This document shows, one piece after another, positions 31,536 through 39,861 of a stretch of 60,443 nucleotides of DNA. The DNA is from SIG440 sp045596485 (GTDB lineage: Bacteria > Bacillota > Clostridia > Monoglobales > Monoglobaceae). Numbering within the stretch: the stretch's first letter is position 1; each line of letters starts with the position of its first letter. Location of the stretch: positions 1 to 60,443 of the forward strand of contig JAZOCL010000089.1 in assembly GCA_045596485.1 (NCBI GenBank), in the 5' to 3' direction. Under the pieces are notes generated by a model that was not told the DNA's origin, did not search any database, and was given only the letters and a program-made list of their open reading frames with translations. A program made the translations under genes and the position numbers.

Positions 31536-32231
31536 ATGGATAAAAAAATACTTGTTGTTGACGATGAAAGACCAATTGTAGAAATACTTAAAATTAATCT
31601 TCAGAAGGAAGGCTACACTGTTTTTGAGGCTTTTGACGGCGAGGATGCTGTGAACAAGGCTATGTCGGTTGAGCCCAATCTGATTTTGCTTGATGTTATG
31701 CTGCCAAAGCTGGACGGATTTTCGGTGCTGAAAAAAATCCGCGAAAAGTCTTCGGTTCCCATTCTTATGCTGACAGCACGTGAAGAAGAATTTGACAAGG
31801 TTCTGGGTCTTGAGTTGGGGGCTGACGACTATATAACAAAGCCCTTCAGCATTCGTGAGCTGATGGCGCGTGTTAAGGCGCATATGAGAAGAACCGAAAC
31901 AGACTTCAGTGATCGTCAGGAAAAGGCGGAGGATCGTCTTGAGATCGGCTGCTTTGTTCTTGATTTTAACAGATATGAGCTTTATAAAAACGGAAAGCTT
32001 CTTGAAATCACCATCAGGGAGTTTGATTTGGTGAAATTCCTGGCAAGCCAGCCCAATAAGGTTTTTTCACGGCAGAGCCTTTTGGAATGTGTCTGGGGAT
32101 ATGAATACTGCGGCGACGACCGCACTGTTGATGTTACGGTGAGACGTCTTCGCGAAAAGGTGGAGGATGACCCCTCAGAGCCTCGCTACATAATGACAAA
32201 GCGCGGTGTGGGTTATTATTTTCAGCCCTGA
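31536..32231 (+). CDS. OmpR/PhoB-family response regulator, WalR-like
   Basis: A 231-residue two-domain regulator. The receiver has VVDDERP, phospho-Asp in LILLDVMLPKLDGF (about residue 53), the T in MLTARE and K in YITKPFS. The C-terminal winged helix ends in VDVTVRRLREKVEDDPSEPRYIMTKRGVGYYF, close to WalR/YycF. ATG 31536 is behind AGGAGGTGC. It overlaps rlmH by one base (TGATG). In bacilli walR is followed by walK, walH, walI and walJ before rlmH; here no kinase or accessory gene follows, so the regulator is an orphan at this locus. Confidence 0.88.
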   Translation: MDKKILVVDDERPIVEILKINLQKEGYTVFEAFDGEDAVNKAMSVEPNLILLDVMLPKLDGFSVLKKIREKSSVPILMLTAREEEFDKVLGLELGADDYITKPFSIRELMARVKAHMRRTETDFSDRQEKAEDRLEIGCFVLDFNRYELYKNGKLLEITIREFDLVKFLASQPNKVFSRQSLLECVWGYEYCGDDRTVDVTVRRLREKVEDDPSEPRYIMTKRGVGYYFQP

Positions 32232-32713
32232 TGCTTGGTGTGACTGTTGTTGCTGTGGGCAAAATCAAGGAAAAGTTTTTTACTTCTGCCATTGACGAAT
32301 ATGCCAAAAGGCTTTCGGCGTACTGCAGATTTGAGGTGGTTGAGGTGAAGGACGAAAAAACACCCGAAAACCCCTCAGAAAACGAGAAGAATGTTGTTCT
32401 TGAGCGTGAGGCAGAGCGGATACTTCAAAAAATCCCAAAGGGTGCAAAAATTGTATCTCTCTGTGTAGAGGGAAAGCAAATGACCTCTGAGAGCTTTGCA
32501 GAATTGATTTCACGCTGCTCGGTTGAGGGCGTGAGCAGGATTGTTTTTATTATAGGTGGTTCGATGGGACTTTCGGAAAAGGTGAAAAGTTTGTCAGACC
32601 TGAGACTTAGTTTTTCGGAGATGACCTTTCCTCATATGCTGATGCGTGTGATTTTGGCAGAACAGATTTACAGAGGCTTCACCATTATAAAGGGAAAAAC
32701 CTACCATAAATAA
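32231..32713 (+). CDS. rlmH: 23S rRNA (pseudouridine1915-N3)-methyltransferase
   Basis: A 160-residue SPOUT-class methyltransferase that modifies pseudouridine 1915 of 23S rRNA using SAM. Typical are the opening VTVVAVGKIKEKFFTSAIDEYAKRLSAYCRFEVVEVKDEK, the knot motif IVFIIGGSMGLSEKVK, FSEMTFPHMLMRVILAEQIYRGFTIIKGKTYHK and normal length. Its ATG overlaps the stop of the response regulator gene. Terminator at 32714. Confidence 0.97.
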   Translation: MLGVTVVAVGKIKEKFFTSAIDEYAKRLSAYCRFEVVEVKDEKTPENPSENEKNVVLEREAERILQKIPKGAKIVSLCVEGKQMTSESFAELISRCSVEGVSRIVFIIGGSMGLSEKVKSLSDLRLSFSEMTFPHMLMRVILAEQIYRGFTIIKGKTYHK

Positions 32714-32745
32714 AAAAGACCGCCGTATTTTCGGTGGTCTTTTGA
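32714..32745. terminator. bidirectional terminator after rlmH
   Basis: AAAGACCGCCG (32715-32725) pairs with CGGTGGTCTTT (32732-32742), one G-T pair; A run on the left and T run on the right serve both convergent genes. Confidence 0.88.
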
Positions 32746-32752
32746 TATTAAT

Positions 32753-33835
32753 TTATTTCAAAATGTAAACCTTCATCTGACGTCGTCCGAACTGGATTGC
32801 TTCGGCTCTTGTGTTGTAACAAAGGTCAATACGGTTGCCCTTGATTGCGCCGCCTGTGTCGGCTGCAATGGCTGTTCCGTAAACGTATGAACCGTCGGCA
32901 CTTTCGATGTAGAGCTTGGTTCCCAAAGGAATAATGCTTGGGTCAACGGCAACGATTCCATAGCCTGCACGTCTGCCTGTGGCTGTGATGCCGTATGCAG
33001 GGTGCGAAGGAGCTTTTCCGCAGCTTGACGCATCATAGGCTGTCGCATTTGCGGTGATTACCTTGCTGTATGCAAGGCTGCCGCTACGTGATGTCTGAAC
33101 CGTTCCTGCCGATGCAATTTTGTAGCTGTCAATGGTCTTTCTGGGACCAACCTCGGTAATCTGAGCGATTGCTTCGGTTATAACCTCTTCGACCATGGTC
33201 TCTCGTGAAACCTCAACGCCGTCTTCAAAGTGGATTTTGTAAGAAACGATCTTTTCACCGGGAGCACCCTTCTGAATAACCTTGCGTCTGCCTGTGGCAA
33301 GAGCCTTGTTCTCACGCTCGGTGCTTTCGTAAGGGATTTCTTCAGTAACCTTGATAACCTTTTCGGCTGTGCGGATGAGAGTTATCTCATCAAACTCCGA
33401 AACCTTTGCGGTGTATGCGGGAGTTGTTTTGTCGGTTTTCTTGGCGTTGTAGCCAAGCTCGGTTAAGATTTCACCAACCGTACGGCGTGTTGCAATGTGG
33501 TCGGTGGTGATTCCCTTTTCGGTAACACTAACGTGAAAAGCTCTGTATATTTCAATTTTCATGTTGTCCTTGAGCTTGTCATCCTTGGCAATGCTGAGCT
33601 TGTCGTTGCTGCCGAGAGTGATGCCCTGAGCATCAAGAACTTCTTCAACATATCGATTAAAAGTAATAACTTGTTTCGCGGAACCGTCTCCGTCAACAAT
33701 GGTTATCTGCTTGCAGCAGACTGAAACCGTGCATACCATAACCAATGCAATGGCTGTGAAAATTGTTGACAACAGGATGTTCCGTTTGGCTGATGAGGAT
33801 ATGTTAAGCATTCTATCCTTCAGTCCATTCAGCAT
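32753..33835 (-). CDS. G5/3D-domain cell-wall protein (YabE/RpfB-like)
   Basis: A 360-residue secreted or membrane-anchored protein: N-terminal signal/anchor helix (ILLSTIFTAIALVMVCTVSVCC), two DUF348/ubiquitin-like repeats (about residues 45-150), a G5 domain (EIPYESTERENKALATGRRKVIQKGAPGEKIVSYKI, about 165-240) and a C-terminal 3D domain with VDPSIIPLGTKLYIE, AIAADTGGAIKGNRIDLC and the third catalytic Asp. Such proteins are peptidoglycan lytic enzymes, some acting on spore germination or outgrowth. The ATG at 33835 (AGGTGATTGG upstream) is preferred to the TTG at 33922, which lies within the -35 box of the promoter. Confidence 0.9.
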   Translation of the reverse strand: MLNGLKDRMLNISSSAKRNILLSTIFTAIALVMVCTVSVCCKQITIVDGDGSAKQVITFNRYVEEVLDAQGITLGSNDKLSIAKDDKLKDNMKIEIYRAFHVSVTEKGITTDHIATRRTVGEILTELGYNAKKTDKTTPAYTAKVSEFDEITLIRTAEKVIKVTEEIPYESTERENKALATGRRKVIQKGAPGEKIVSYKIHFEDGVEVSRETMVEEVITEAIAQITEVGPRKTIDSYKIASAGTVQTSRSGSLAYSKVITANATAYDASSCGKAPSHPAYGITATGRRAGYGIVAVDPSIIPLGTKLYIESADGSYVYGTAIAADTGGAIKGNRIDLCYNTRAEAIQFGRRQMKVYILK

Positions 33836-33892
33836 CCAATCACCTCTGATTAAATTAAATTTTGTGACCCCTTTGGGGGTCGAACAGTCCCT

Positions 33893-33922
33893 ATTATACC
33901 CGAATTTTCTTCCAAAAGTCAA
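33893..33922 (-). promoter_or_regulatory. promoter of the G5/3D protein gene
   Basis: Minus strand TTGACT (33922-33917), an 18-base spacer and TATAAT (33898-33893). The leader contains a GACCCC/GGGGTC hairpin about 33866-33881. Confidence 0.85.
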
Positions 33923-33947
33923 ACTGGATTATTCGGAATTAGCCCAA

Positions 33948-34013
33948 TTTAAACCTTTTAATTTTGAAAAACGGGACCTCAAAAGGTGGCAAGGTTTAAA
34001 ATACGCCCGTTTT
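33948..34013. other. pseudoknot-capable intergenic segment
   Basis: TTTAAACCTT (33948-33957) pairs perfectly with AAGGTTTAAA (33991-34000), while AAAACGGG (33968-33975) pairs with CCCGTTTT (34006-34013). The two helices interleave, so they would form an H-type pseudoknot, with a small ACCT/AGGT hairpin (33976-33987) in a loop. It lies upstream of both divergent genes; no promoter driving it was recognised. Confidence 0.55.
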
Positions 34014-34120
34014 CTCCTGTTTCCTCTCGTTTTCTCCGAATTTATAGGGAGTTTGGAAAATTATGGGTAAAGAGGAAAGGTATGCAAGAAGAGGTAAGTA
34101 TTGGTTAAAAATTTTATTAG

Positions 34121-34350
34121 CAATGAAGTATCGGGAAAGTTTTTCCCTAAGATACCTTCATTATAATCAATGTCGTAGAAAACGGCGATACGCCGTTTTT
34201 TGCAGAATTTATTCTGCGACTTTCAAGCTTCGGCTTGAAAGCTACGCTTGATTGCAATAAAGTCGGCTTGTGAAAACATAGTTTTCACAAAGGTTTGCTA
34301 AATTTAGCAAACTGAAATATTAAAATATTTCACCGACAATTATTATAATC
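34121..34350. repeat. cloverleaf-chain repeat copy 4 (modules I', IV and III)
   Basis: Module I' retains the closing arms GAAGTATC (34125-34132) / GATACCTTC (34151-34159) but the three inner hairpins of copy 3 are collapsed to GGGAAA/TTTCCC. Module IV: closing CGTAG (34174-34178) / CTACG (34242-34246) around AAAACGGCG/CGCCGTTTT, GCAGAAT/ATTCTGC and CTTTCAAGC-TTCG-GCTTGAAAG. Module III: GTCGG (34262-34266) / CCGAC (34333-34337), 76 bases, three hairpins. It fills most of the 565-base spacer between the G5/3D gene and the next gene; no convincing CDS was seen there. Confidence 0.92.
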
Positions 34351-34400
34351 TAAAACAAATAAAAATATACACGAAAAATATCACCCAAAGGAAAAAACTT

Positions 34401-35165
34401 ATGAGAGATGTGAAAATTTATACCTATGAACGGATTGACGACCTTCAGACAAAAAGCAATTTGCGACTGATTCAGAATCCCGATTGGTTCTGCTTTGGTG
34501 TTGACGCTGTGCTTCTTGCGGATTTTGCGGCAAAAACTGTCAAGCTACGTGCAAAGGTTCTGGATTTGTGCACAGGAAACGGCATTGTGCCGCTGCTTCT
34601 TACTGAAAAGTCGGCGGCAGAGAATATAACAGGGCTTGAAATTCAGGAATGTGTTGCCGAAATGGCGGGTCGCAGCGTTTTGCTTAATAATATAGAAGAA
34701 AAAGTTCAGATAAAGACGGGAGACCTGAAAAATGCCGTTGAAATCTTTGGTGCAGAAAGCTTTGACAACATAACCTGTAATCCCCCTTATAAGGAAGGTC
34801 ACGGCGGTCTTAAAAACGCCACAGATGTGGTGACTGTTGCACGGCACGAGATTTTTTGTACCCTTGAGGATATAATCTCGGTAGGCGCAAAATGTCTGAA
34901 GCCTTACGGAAAGCTGTGTATGATTCACAGACCCGAGCGTCTGGCGGATATTATCTGTCTTATGAGGCAGTACAGGCTTGAGCCCAAGCGACTGCGGTTT
35001 GTGCATCCGTCACCGTCCAAAACCGCAAATATGATTTTGATTGAAGGGGCAAAGTACGGAAATCCCAAGCTGTTTTTGGAGCCGCCCCTTTATGTATATA
35101 ATAATGGAGGAAGATATTCTGACGATATAAACGAGATTTACGGAAGGGAGGCGAGTCCCCGATGA
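34401..35165 (+). CDS. tRNA1(Val) A37 N6-methyltransferase-like (TrmN6/YabB)
   Basis: A 254-residue SAM-dependent N6-adenine methyltransferase: motif I VLDLCTGNGIVPLLL (about residue 52), an acidic GLEIQ, and the catalytic NPPY motif as CNPPYKEGHGG (about 130). The opening ERIDDLQTKSNLRLIQNPDWFCFGVDAVLLADFA matches the YabB/TrmN6 family, which methylates adenine next to the anticodon of tRNA. It overlaps rsmI by four bases, the standard Firmicutes yabB-(yazA)-rsmI arrangement without yazA. Confidence 0.93.
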   Translation: MRDVKIYTYERIDDLQTKSNLRLIQNPDWFCFGVDAVLLADFAAKTVKLRAKVLDLCTGNGIVPLLLTEKSAAENITGLEIQECVAEMAGRSVLLNNIEEKVQIKTGDLKNAVEIFGAESFDNITCNPPYKEGHGGLKNATDVVTVARHEIFCTLEDIISVGAKCLKPYGKLCMIHRPERLADIICLMRQYRLEPKRLRFVHPSPSKTANMILIEGAKYGNPKLFLEPPLYVYNNGGRYSDDINEIYGREASPR

Positions 35166-36013
35166 GCGGAACACTTTATTTATGTCCTACTCCCATAGGG
35201 AACCTGAAGGACATTACTCTTCGCACCCTTGAAGTGCTGAGGGCGGTTGATTTGATTGCAGCAGAGGACACCCGAAACACCCTGAAGCTGCTGAATCATT
35301 TCGAAATCAGCGTTCCCCTGACAAGCTACTATGAGCACAACAAGGCTCAAAAGGGCGGTGTGATTCTTGAAAAGCTGAAGGAGGGACAGTCGGTGGCGCT
35401 TGTTTCGGATGCGGGTATGCCTGCAATTTCGGACCCCGGTGAGGACCTTGTCAGGCTTTGTATAAGTGAAGGAATTGAGGTTGTTCCTCTTCCGGGAGCG
35501 TCGGCGTTTACCTGTGCCTTGGTTGCATCGGGAATGCCCACGGGAAGGTTCTCATTTGAGGGCTTTCTCACAACCAACAAGCGTAACCGAAAAATTCATC
35601 TTGAAGAGGTGAAAAACGATACACGGACGCTGATTTTTTATGAAGCACCCCACAAGCTTTTGTCCACTCTTCGGGATATGCTGGAGTTTTTCGGCGACCG
35701 TGAAATTGTTCTGGCACGCGAGCTGACAAAAAAGTTCGAGGAATTCTTACGTACCACTCTTTCGGAGGCAATAAGGCATTATGAAGAAACACCGCCGAAG
35801 GGTGAGTTTGTACTTATTATAAAAGGAAAGAGTTCCCAGGAGCTGAAGGAAGAAGAACGACTCGCAAAGCCTGAGCCGATGGCACTTCTGGCGGAATATG
35901 CAGCGTCTGGGCTTCGGGGCAAGGAGCTTGTGAACAAGGTTGCAGAGGAGCTGGAGCTTCCGAAGCGTGAGGTTTATGAGATGCATCTTCAAATGAAAAA
36001 CGGCAAAAAATAA
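35162..36013 (+). CDS. rsmI: 16S rRNA (cytidine1402-2'-O)-methyltransferase
   Basis: A 283-residue tetrapyrrole-methylase-fold enzyme methylating C1402 of 16S rRNA in the P site. Typical motifs: GTLYLCPTPIGNLKDITLRTLEVLRAVDLIAAEDTRNT at the start, VALVSDAGMPAISDPGEDLV (about 78) and VVPLPGASAFTCALVASGMPTGRFSFEGFL, then LIFYEAPHKLLSTL and ELTKKFEEFLR. Coupled to the tRNA methylase upstream by a four-base overlap. Confidence 0.97.
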   Translation: MSGTLYLCPTPIGNLKDITLRTLEVLRAVDLIAAEDTRNTLKLLNHFEISVPLTSYYEHNKAQKGGVILEKLKEGQSVALVSDAGMPAISDPGEDLVRLCISEGIEVVPLPGASAFTCALVASGMPTGRFSFEGFLTTNKRNRKIHLEEVKNDTRTLIFYEAPHKLLSTLRDMLEFFGDREIVLARELTKKFEEFLRTTLSEAIRHYEETPPKGEFVLIIKGKSSQELKEEERLAKPEPMALLAEYAASGLRGKELVNKVAEELELPKREVYEMHLQMKNGKK

Positions 36014-36029
36014 GGTTAAGGAGCTTGTT

Positions 36030-36737
36030 ATGAGTAAATTGGTTTTTATTGTGGAGGACGAAAAAAACATTTGTGAGCTGATACGTCTTTATGTTGAGAA
36101 GGAGGGCTATGAAACCTGCACGGCATATGACGGCGAGACGGCAGTTCAGGTGTTTAAGGAAAAAAAACCTGATATTGTGATTCTTGACATAATGCTTCCC
36201 AAAAAAGACGGCTGGCAGGTTTGCCGTGAAATCAGGGCTGTTGCCAATACGCCCATAATTATGCTTACGGCAAAGGGTGAGCTTTTCGACAAGGTTCTGG
36301 GTCTTGAACTGGGGGCTGATGACTATATGGTGAAGCCCTTCGAGCCCAAAGAGCTGGTTGCAAGAATTAAGGCAGTACTGCGCCGGGGAGCATCTTCGGC
36401 TGAGGCTGCTGCGGAGAACGGCTCTCAAATTCTGAAGTTTGATGGGCTGGTTATCAACCGCGATACCTATGAGGTATATCTTGAGGAGCAGCTTCTTGAT
36501 ATGCCGCCCAAGGAGTTTGAGCTCCTTTACTTTCTGGCAAGCAATCCCAACAAGGTGTTCAGCCGTGACCAGATTCTTGATGAGGTCTGGGGCTATGAAT
36601 ACTATGTAGGCTCAAGAACAATTGATGTTCACATAAAGCGAATTCGTGAAAAAATTGAGCCTGTTGAAAGAGAAAATCCACCCTGGCTTCTCCGAACAAT
36701 CTGGAGCGTGGGTTATAAATTTGAAGTGAAAGCGTAA
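36030..36737 (+). CDS. OmpR/PhoB-family response regulator
   Basis: A 235-residue regulator with a receiver (VEDEKN, phospho-Asp in IVILDIMLPKKDGW near 54, MLTAKGE, YMVKPFEPKE) and a C-terminal winged helix (MPPKEFELLYFLASNPNKVFSRDQILDEVWGYEYYVGSRTIDVHIKRIREKIE). The following gene, 28 bases downstream, encodes the histidine kinase that presumably phosphorylates it; the pair is followed by htrA, so envelope-stress control is a reasonable inference. Confidence 0.95.
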   Translation: MSKLVFIVEDEKNICELIRLYVEKEGYETCTAYDGETAVQVFKEKKPDIVILDIMLPKKDGWQVCREIRAVANTPIIMLTAKGELFDKVLGLELGADDYMVKPFEPKELVARIKAVLRRGASSAEAAAENGSQILKFDGLVINRDTYEVYLEEQLLDMPPKEFELLYFLASNPNKVFSRDQILDEVWGYEYYVGSRTIDVHIKRIREKIEPVERENPPWLLRTIWSVGYKFEVKA

Positions 36738-36764
36738 GTGTTTGGGTTAAATCGGTGACTTAAT

Positions 36765-38189
36765 ATGAAAAAGACTGTATTTTCAAAAATATTTCTGAAC
36801 AATATAATAATTATTACCGTAAGTATGCTGATACTAATGGTGTCGGGATATTTTATGATTTCGAGAACCGTATATAATTCACGTGTTGATACATTGAAGG
36901 ACAATGCAAATGCGATTTCGGGCTTTCTCAGCAGCGGCGTTCCCCCCGAAAGATTGGAAAATTTTCTGTATGGCTTCTCGCACAGCGCAAAGAAAAATAT
37001 CCTTATTATAAACAAGGATGGACGAATTTTGATGGAGTCCACCATTGATAATTCCTACAACAGCAATATGGGACTTGTTGAAAAAAAATACTGCGAAACG
37101 GTTCTTTCGGGACGAGAGCATATTGAAACGGGAACCATGGGGGGAATTTATGAAAATGAAATGTTCACTCTTCAGATTCCTGTGATTCAAAGACGTTCAG
37201 AAGAGGTGGTTGGCGCTGTGTTTATCAGCGCACCTGCACCCGAAATGATTAAGCTTCAGGGAGGGCTCTGGAAGACAATGAGCATTGCTGTTGTGATTGT
37301 ACTTCTTATGTCTCTTGCACTTTCATATGCTTTATCAAAGCGTATTTCAAAGCCCATAAAGGGGATAGGCGCTGCAGTAAATAAGTTTGCCAAGGGCGAT
37401 TTTTCGAGCCGTGTGGAGCTTGAAGAAAAGAAGCCCAATATTACTGAAATTGAGGAGCTTGCAGTAGCCTTCAATGATATGGCGTTTCATCTGGAGAAGG
37501 CCGAGGACATTAGAAACAACTTTATTTCGGACGTTTCCCACGAGCTGCGAACTCCTATGACAACCATCGGGGGTTTTGTGGACGGAATTCTCGACGGAAC
37601 GATTCCGAGTGACAGGCAGAGCGACTATCTGATGATTGTCAAGGATGAAATCACAAGACTTTCGGCTTTGGTGAATTCCTTCCTTGATGTTACCCGAAGT
37701 GCTTCGGGCAAGCAGTCGCTTGAAATGGAGAATTTTGATTTAAACGAAACAATCAGGAGAACCCTTTTCAACTTTGAGCCGAGAATATGCGAAAAAAATC
37801 TGGAGGTTGACGTTGTTTTTGATGCTGAAAGCTGTATTGTTAACGCAAATCGGGACGCAATAACCAGAGTGCTCACCAATCTTATTGAAAATGCTATAAA
37901 GTTCACCAATGAGAGCGGCACGCTAAAAATTTCAACGGAAATCCGTCAGCAGGAGGTTTTTGTTTCGGTATACAATACCGGCTGCGGAATTGCCGAAGAG
38001 GACCGCAAGCTTATTTTTGAGCGTTTCTATAAGGCTGACAAATCCCGTTCACTCAATCGTGAAGGCACGGGAATCGGGCTGTTTATTGTCAAGGAGATTA
38101 TCAATCGACACGGAAAGAGCATTTCAGTGAAAAGCGTTGAAGGCGAGTATGCAGAATTTATGTTTACACTTGACAGAGGAAAAATCTAA
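36765..38189 (+). CDS. membrane sensor histidine kinase
   Basis: A 474-residue HisKA kinase. It has one membrane helix near residues 9-30, an extracellular sensor of about 135 residues and a second helix near 168-190. A HAMP domain follows, then the H-box ISDVSHELRTPMTTIGG (about 256), the N-box NLIENAIKF and the G-box GTGIGLFIVKEII. All kinase motifs are intact. Partner of the response regulator just upstream. The ligand is unknown; the following htrA gene suggests a link to folding stress outside the membrane. Confidence 0.95.
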   Translation: MKKTVFSKIFLNNIIIITVSMLILMVSGYFMISRTVYNSRVDTLKDNANAISGFLSSGVPPERLENFLYGFSHSAKKNILIINKDGRILMESTIDNSYNSNMGLVEKKYCETVLSGREHIETGTMGGIYENEMFTLQIPVIQRRSEEVVGAVFISAPAPEMIKLQGGLWKTMSIAVVIVLLMSLALSYALSKRISKPIKGIGAAVNKFAKGDFSSRVELEEKKPNITEIEELAVAFNDMAFHLEKAEDIRNNFISDVSHELRTPMTTIGGFVDGILDGTIPSDRQSDYLMIVKDEITRLSALVNSFLDVTRSASGKQSLEMENFDLNETIRRTLFNFEPRICEKNLEVDVVFDAESCIVNANRDAITRVLTNLIENAIKFTNESGTLKISTEIRQQEVFVSVYNTGCGIAEEDRKLIFERFYKADKSRSLNREGTGIGLFIVKEIINRHGKSISVKSVEGEYAEFMFTLDRGKI

Positions 38190-38321
38190 TGTTTTTTGAT
38201 TTTTTATAGATTATTAATATTTATGTAACAAATAGGTGGTATACTTGCTAATGTATGGTGGTTTAAGAAAACCAAGCCTTGAATTTTCAGAAAAGCATTA
38301 TATAGAAAGGAAGTTGCTTCT

Positions 38322-39689
38322 ATGAATGAATTTGAAAAAGATCGTTTTAAAGACGAAGAAAAAATTGAGATTATGTCAGAAGAAACGGCTGCTGCCGAAG
38401 GTGAAGTGATTGAAGCTGAGCCTGCAGATAAGGCTGTATCTGATGAAACACCTGTTTTTGTGCCCGAAACAAGGGCAGAAAAAATTTATGAGGATAGAGA
38501 GTTCGAAAGGGCTTCAAAGAAGCCCTTTAACGAAACCGTAAAAAAGAGTGGCTTCAAGAAATATGTTGCTATTGCAGTAGCTGCAGCAATTGTGAATATG
38601 GCAGCCCTGGGCGGACTGTTTGCAGCAGGCTATAGCCTTGGAGCAGGGAAAATCGGTTCAGGAAGCAAGGCTAATGTTCTTTCGAACCTGAATCAGCAAA
38701 ACACAGCTCCCTCAAACGATGGTGCAGCCGCTACCGCTAAAAAGGGTGCAGAGCTTACAACAGTTGAAATTTCGAAGAAGGTTGGTCCCGCTGTTGTGGG
38801 AATTACCAGCACAATTAAAAGCACTATGAGCTTTTTTAATACCGCTATGGTTTCAGAGGGAACCGGCTCGGGCATTATCATCAGCTCAGACGGATATATT
38901 GTCACAAACAACCACGTTATCGAAGGCGCATCGTCGGTTTCGGTTACTCTCAATACCGGCTCGGAATATGATGCAAAGCTCATAGGTACCGACTCGAAAA
39001 CAGACCTTGCAGTTATCAAGATTACTCCCAACGAGGAGCTGACAGTTGCAGAGCTGGGTGATTCGTCGGCAATCGAGGTCGGCGAGAGAGCGGTTGCAAT
39101 CGGTAACCCATTGGGTATGGAATTCTTTGGAAGCACAACTCAGGGTATTATCAGTGCAATCAACAGAACCATCACCGTTGACAATCGCACAATGAGCGTT
39201 ATTCAGACAGACGCTGCCATCAACGAGGGCAACTCGGGCGGTGCGCTGGTGAATGCATACGGTCAGGTTATTGGTATCAATGCGGTGAAGATTTCGTCAT
39301 CAACTGTGGAGGGTATGGGTTTTGCCATTCCCATTTCAGAAGCAAAGCCTGTCATTGAGGATCTCATAAAATACGGTTACGTTAAGGGCAGACCTGTTAT
39401 CGGAATTTCGAGCCGTGACGTGACAGAATATATGGCAAACCGTCAGGGCTGGCCTATGGGTGTTCAGGTTATGGCAACACAAATAGGCAGCGGTGCAGAG
39501 CTTGCAGGGCTGCAGCAGGGCGACATCATAACCAAGGCTGACGGCAAGGCTGTTACTTCAACTGACGAGCTGAATGAAATCAAGGATTCTCACAAGCCCG
39601 GTGAGGTAATCAAGCTTGAAGTTTATAAGTATGACACAGGTCTTACAACAACAGTTTCGGTGAAGCTTACCGAAGAAAGACCTGATTGA
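38322..39689 (+). CDS. HtrA/DegP-like serine protease with PDZ domain
   Basis: A 455-residue type II membrane protein: an acidic cytoplasmic tail of about 80 residues, a membrane helix (YVAIAVAAAIVNMAALGGLFAAG), a linker, the S1C protease with the triad His in VTNNHVIEGA, Asp in SKTDLAVIK and Ser in NEGNSGGALV, and a C-terminal PDZ domain (about residues 350-450). It degrades or refolds damaged envelope proteins. AGAAAGGAAG precedes the ATG. It has its own spacer with a TATACT -10 (about 38238) after the two-component genes, and a long hairpin terminator. Confidence 0.95.
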   Translation: MNEFEKDRFKDEEKIEIMSEETAAAEGEVIEAEPADKAVSDETPVFVPETRAEKIYEDREFERASKKPFNETVKKSGFKKYVAIAVAAAIVNMAALGGLFAAGYSLGAGKIGSGSKANVLSNLNQQNTAPSNDGAAATAKKGAELTTVEISKKVGPAVVGITSTIKSTMSFFNTAMVSEGTGSGIIISSDGYIVTNNHVIEGASSVSVTLNTGSEYDAKLIGTDSKTDLAVIKITPNEELTVAELGDSSAIEVGERAVAIGNPLGMEFFGSTTQGIISAINRTITVDNRTMSVIQTDAAINEGNSGGALVNAYGQVIGINAVKISSSTVEGMGFAIPISEAKPVIEDLIKYGYVKGRPVIGISSRDVTEYMANRQGWPMGVQVMATQIGSGAELAGLQQGDIITKADGKAVTSTDELNEIKDSHKPGEVIKLEVYKYDTGLTTTVSVKLTEERPD

Positions 39690-39704
39690 TTTAATTTTCT
39701 CTCC

Positions 39705-39792
39705 AAAAGAAAGAAAGCCAAAGCTTGATATGCACCCCAAAAGTTAGACACTTTTGGAGGTGCATATCAGCTTTTGGCTTTCTTTCTTTTTT
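39705..39792 (+). terminator. unusually long palindromic terminator after htrA, IS-end-like core
   Basis: Arms at 39705-39744 and 39750-39789 are nearly perfectly complementary over 40 bases, loop TAGAC, and the run CTTTTTTTT follows. The centre CCCCAAAAGTTAGACA resembles the terminal inverted repeats of IS3/IS150-type elements, so the hairpin may descend from such an end. Confidence 0.8.
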
Positions 39793-39861
39793 TTCAAAAC
39801 TATGGCTTTTTTCGGAAATTTGTGGTAAAATAAACTATCTGTGTGTTGAGAGGCGAATGAT

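Noticed and set aside
34063..34251. 62-residue ORF before trmN6
   Set aside because: Its second half is translated cloverleaf repeat and the product has no recognisable features.
34262..34337. 76-base cloverleaf as a tRNA gene
   Set aside because: Length and shape are tRNA-like, but there is no 7-bp acceptor, no T-loop or anticodon sequence, and three copies carry the same AT-rich palindromic arms.
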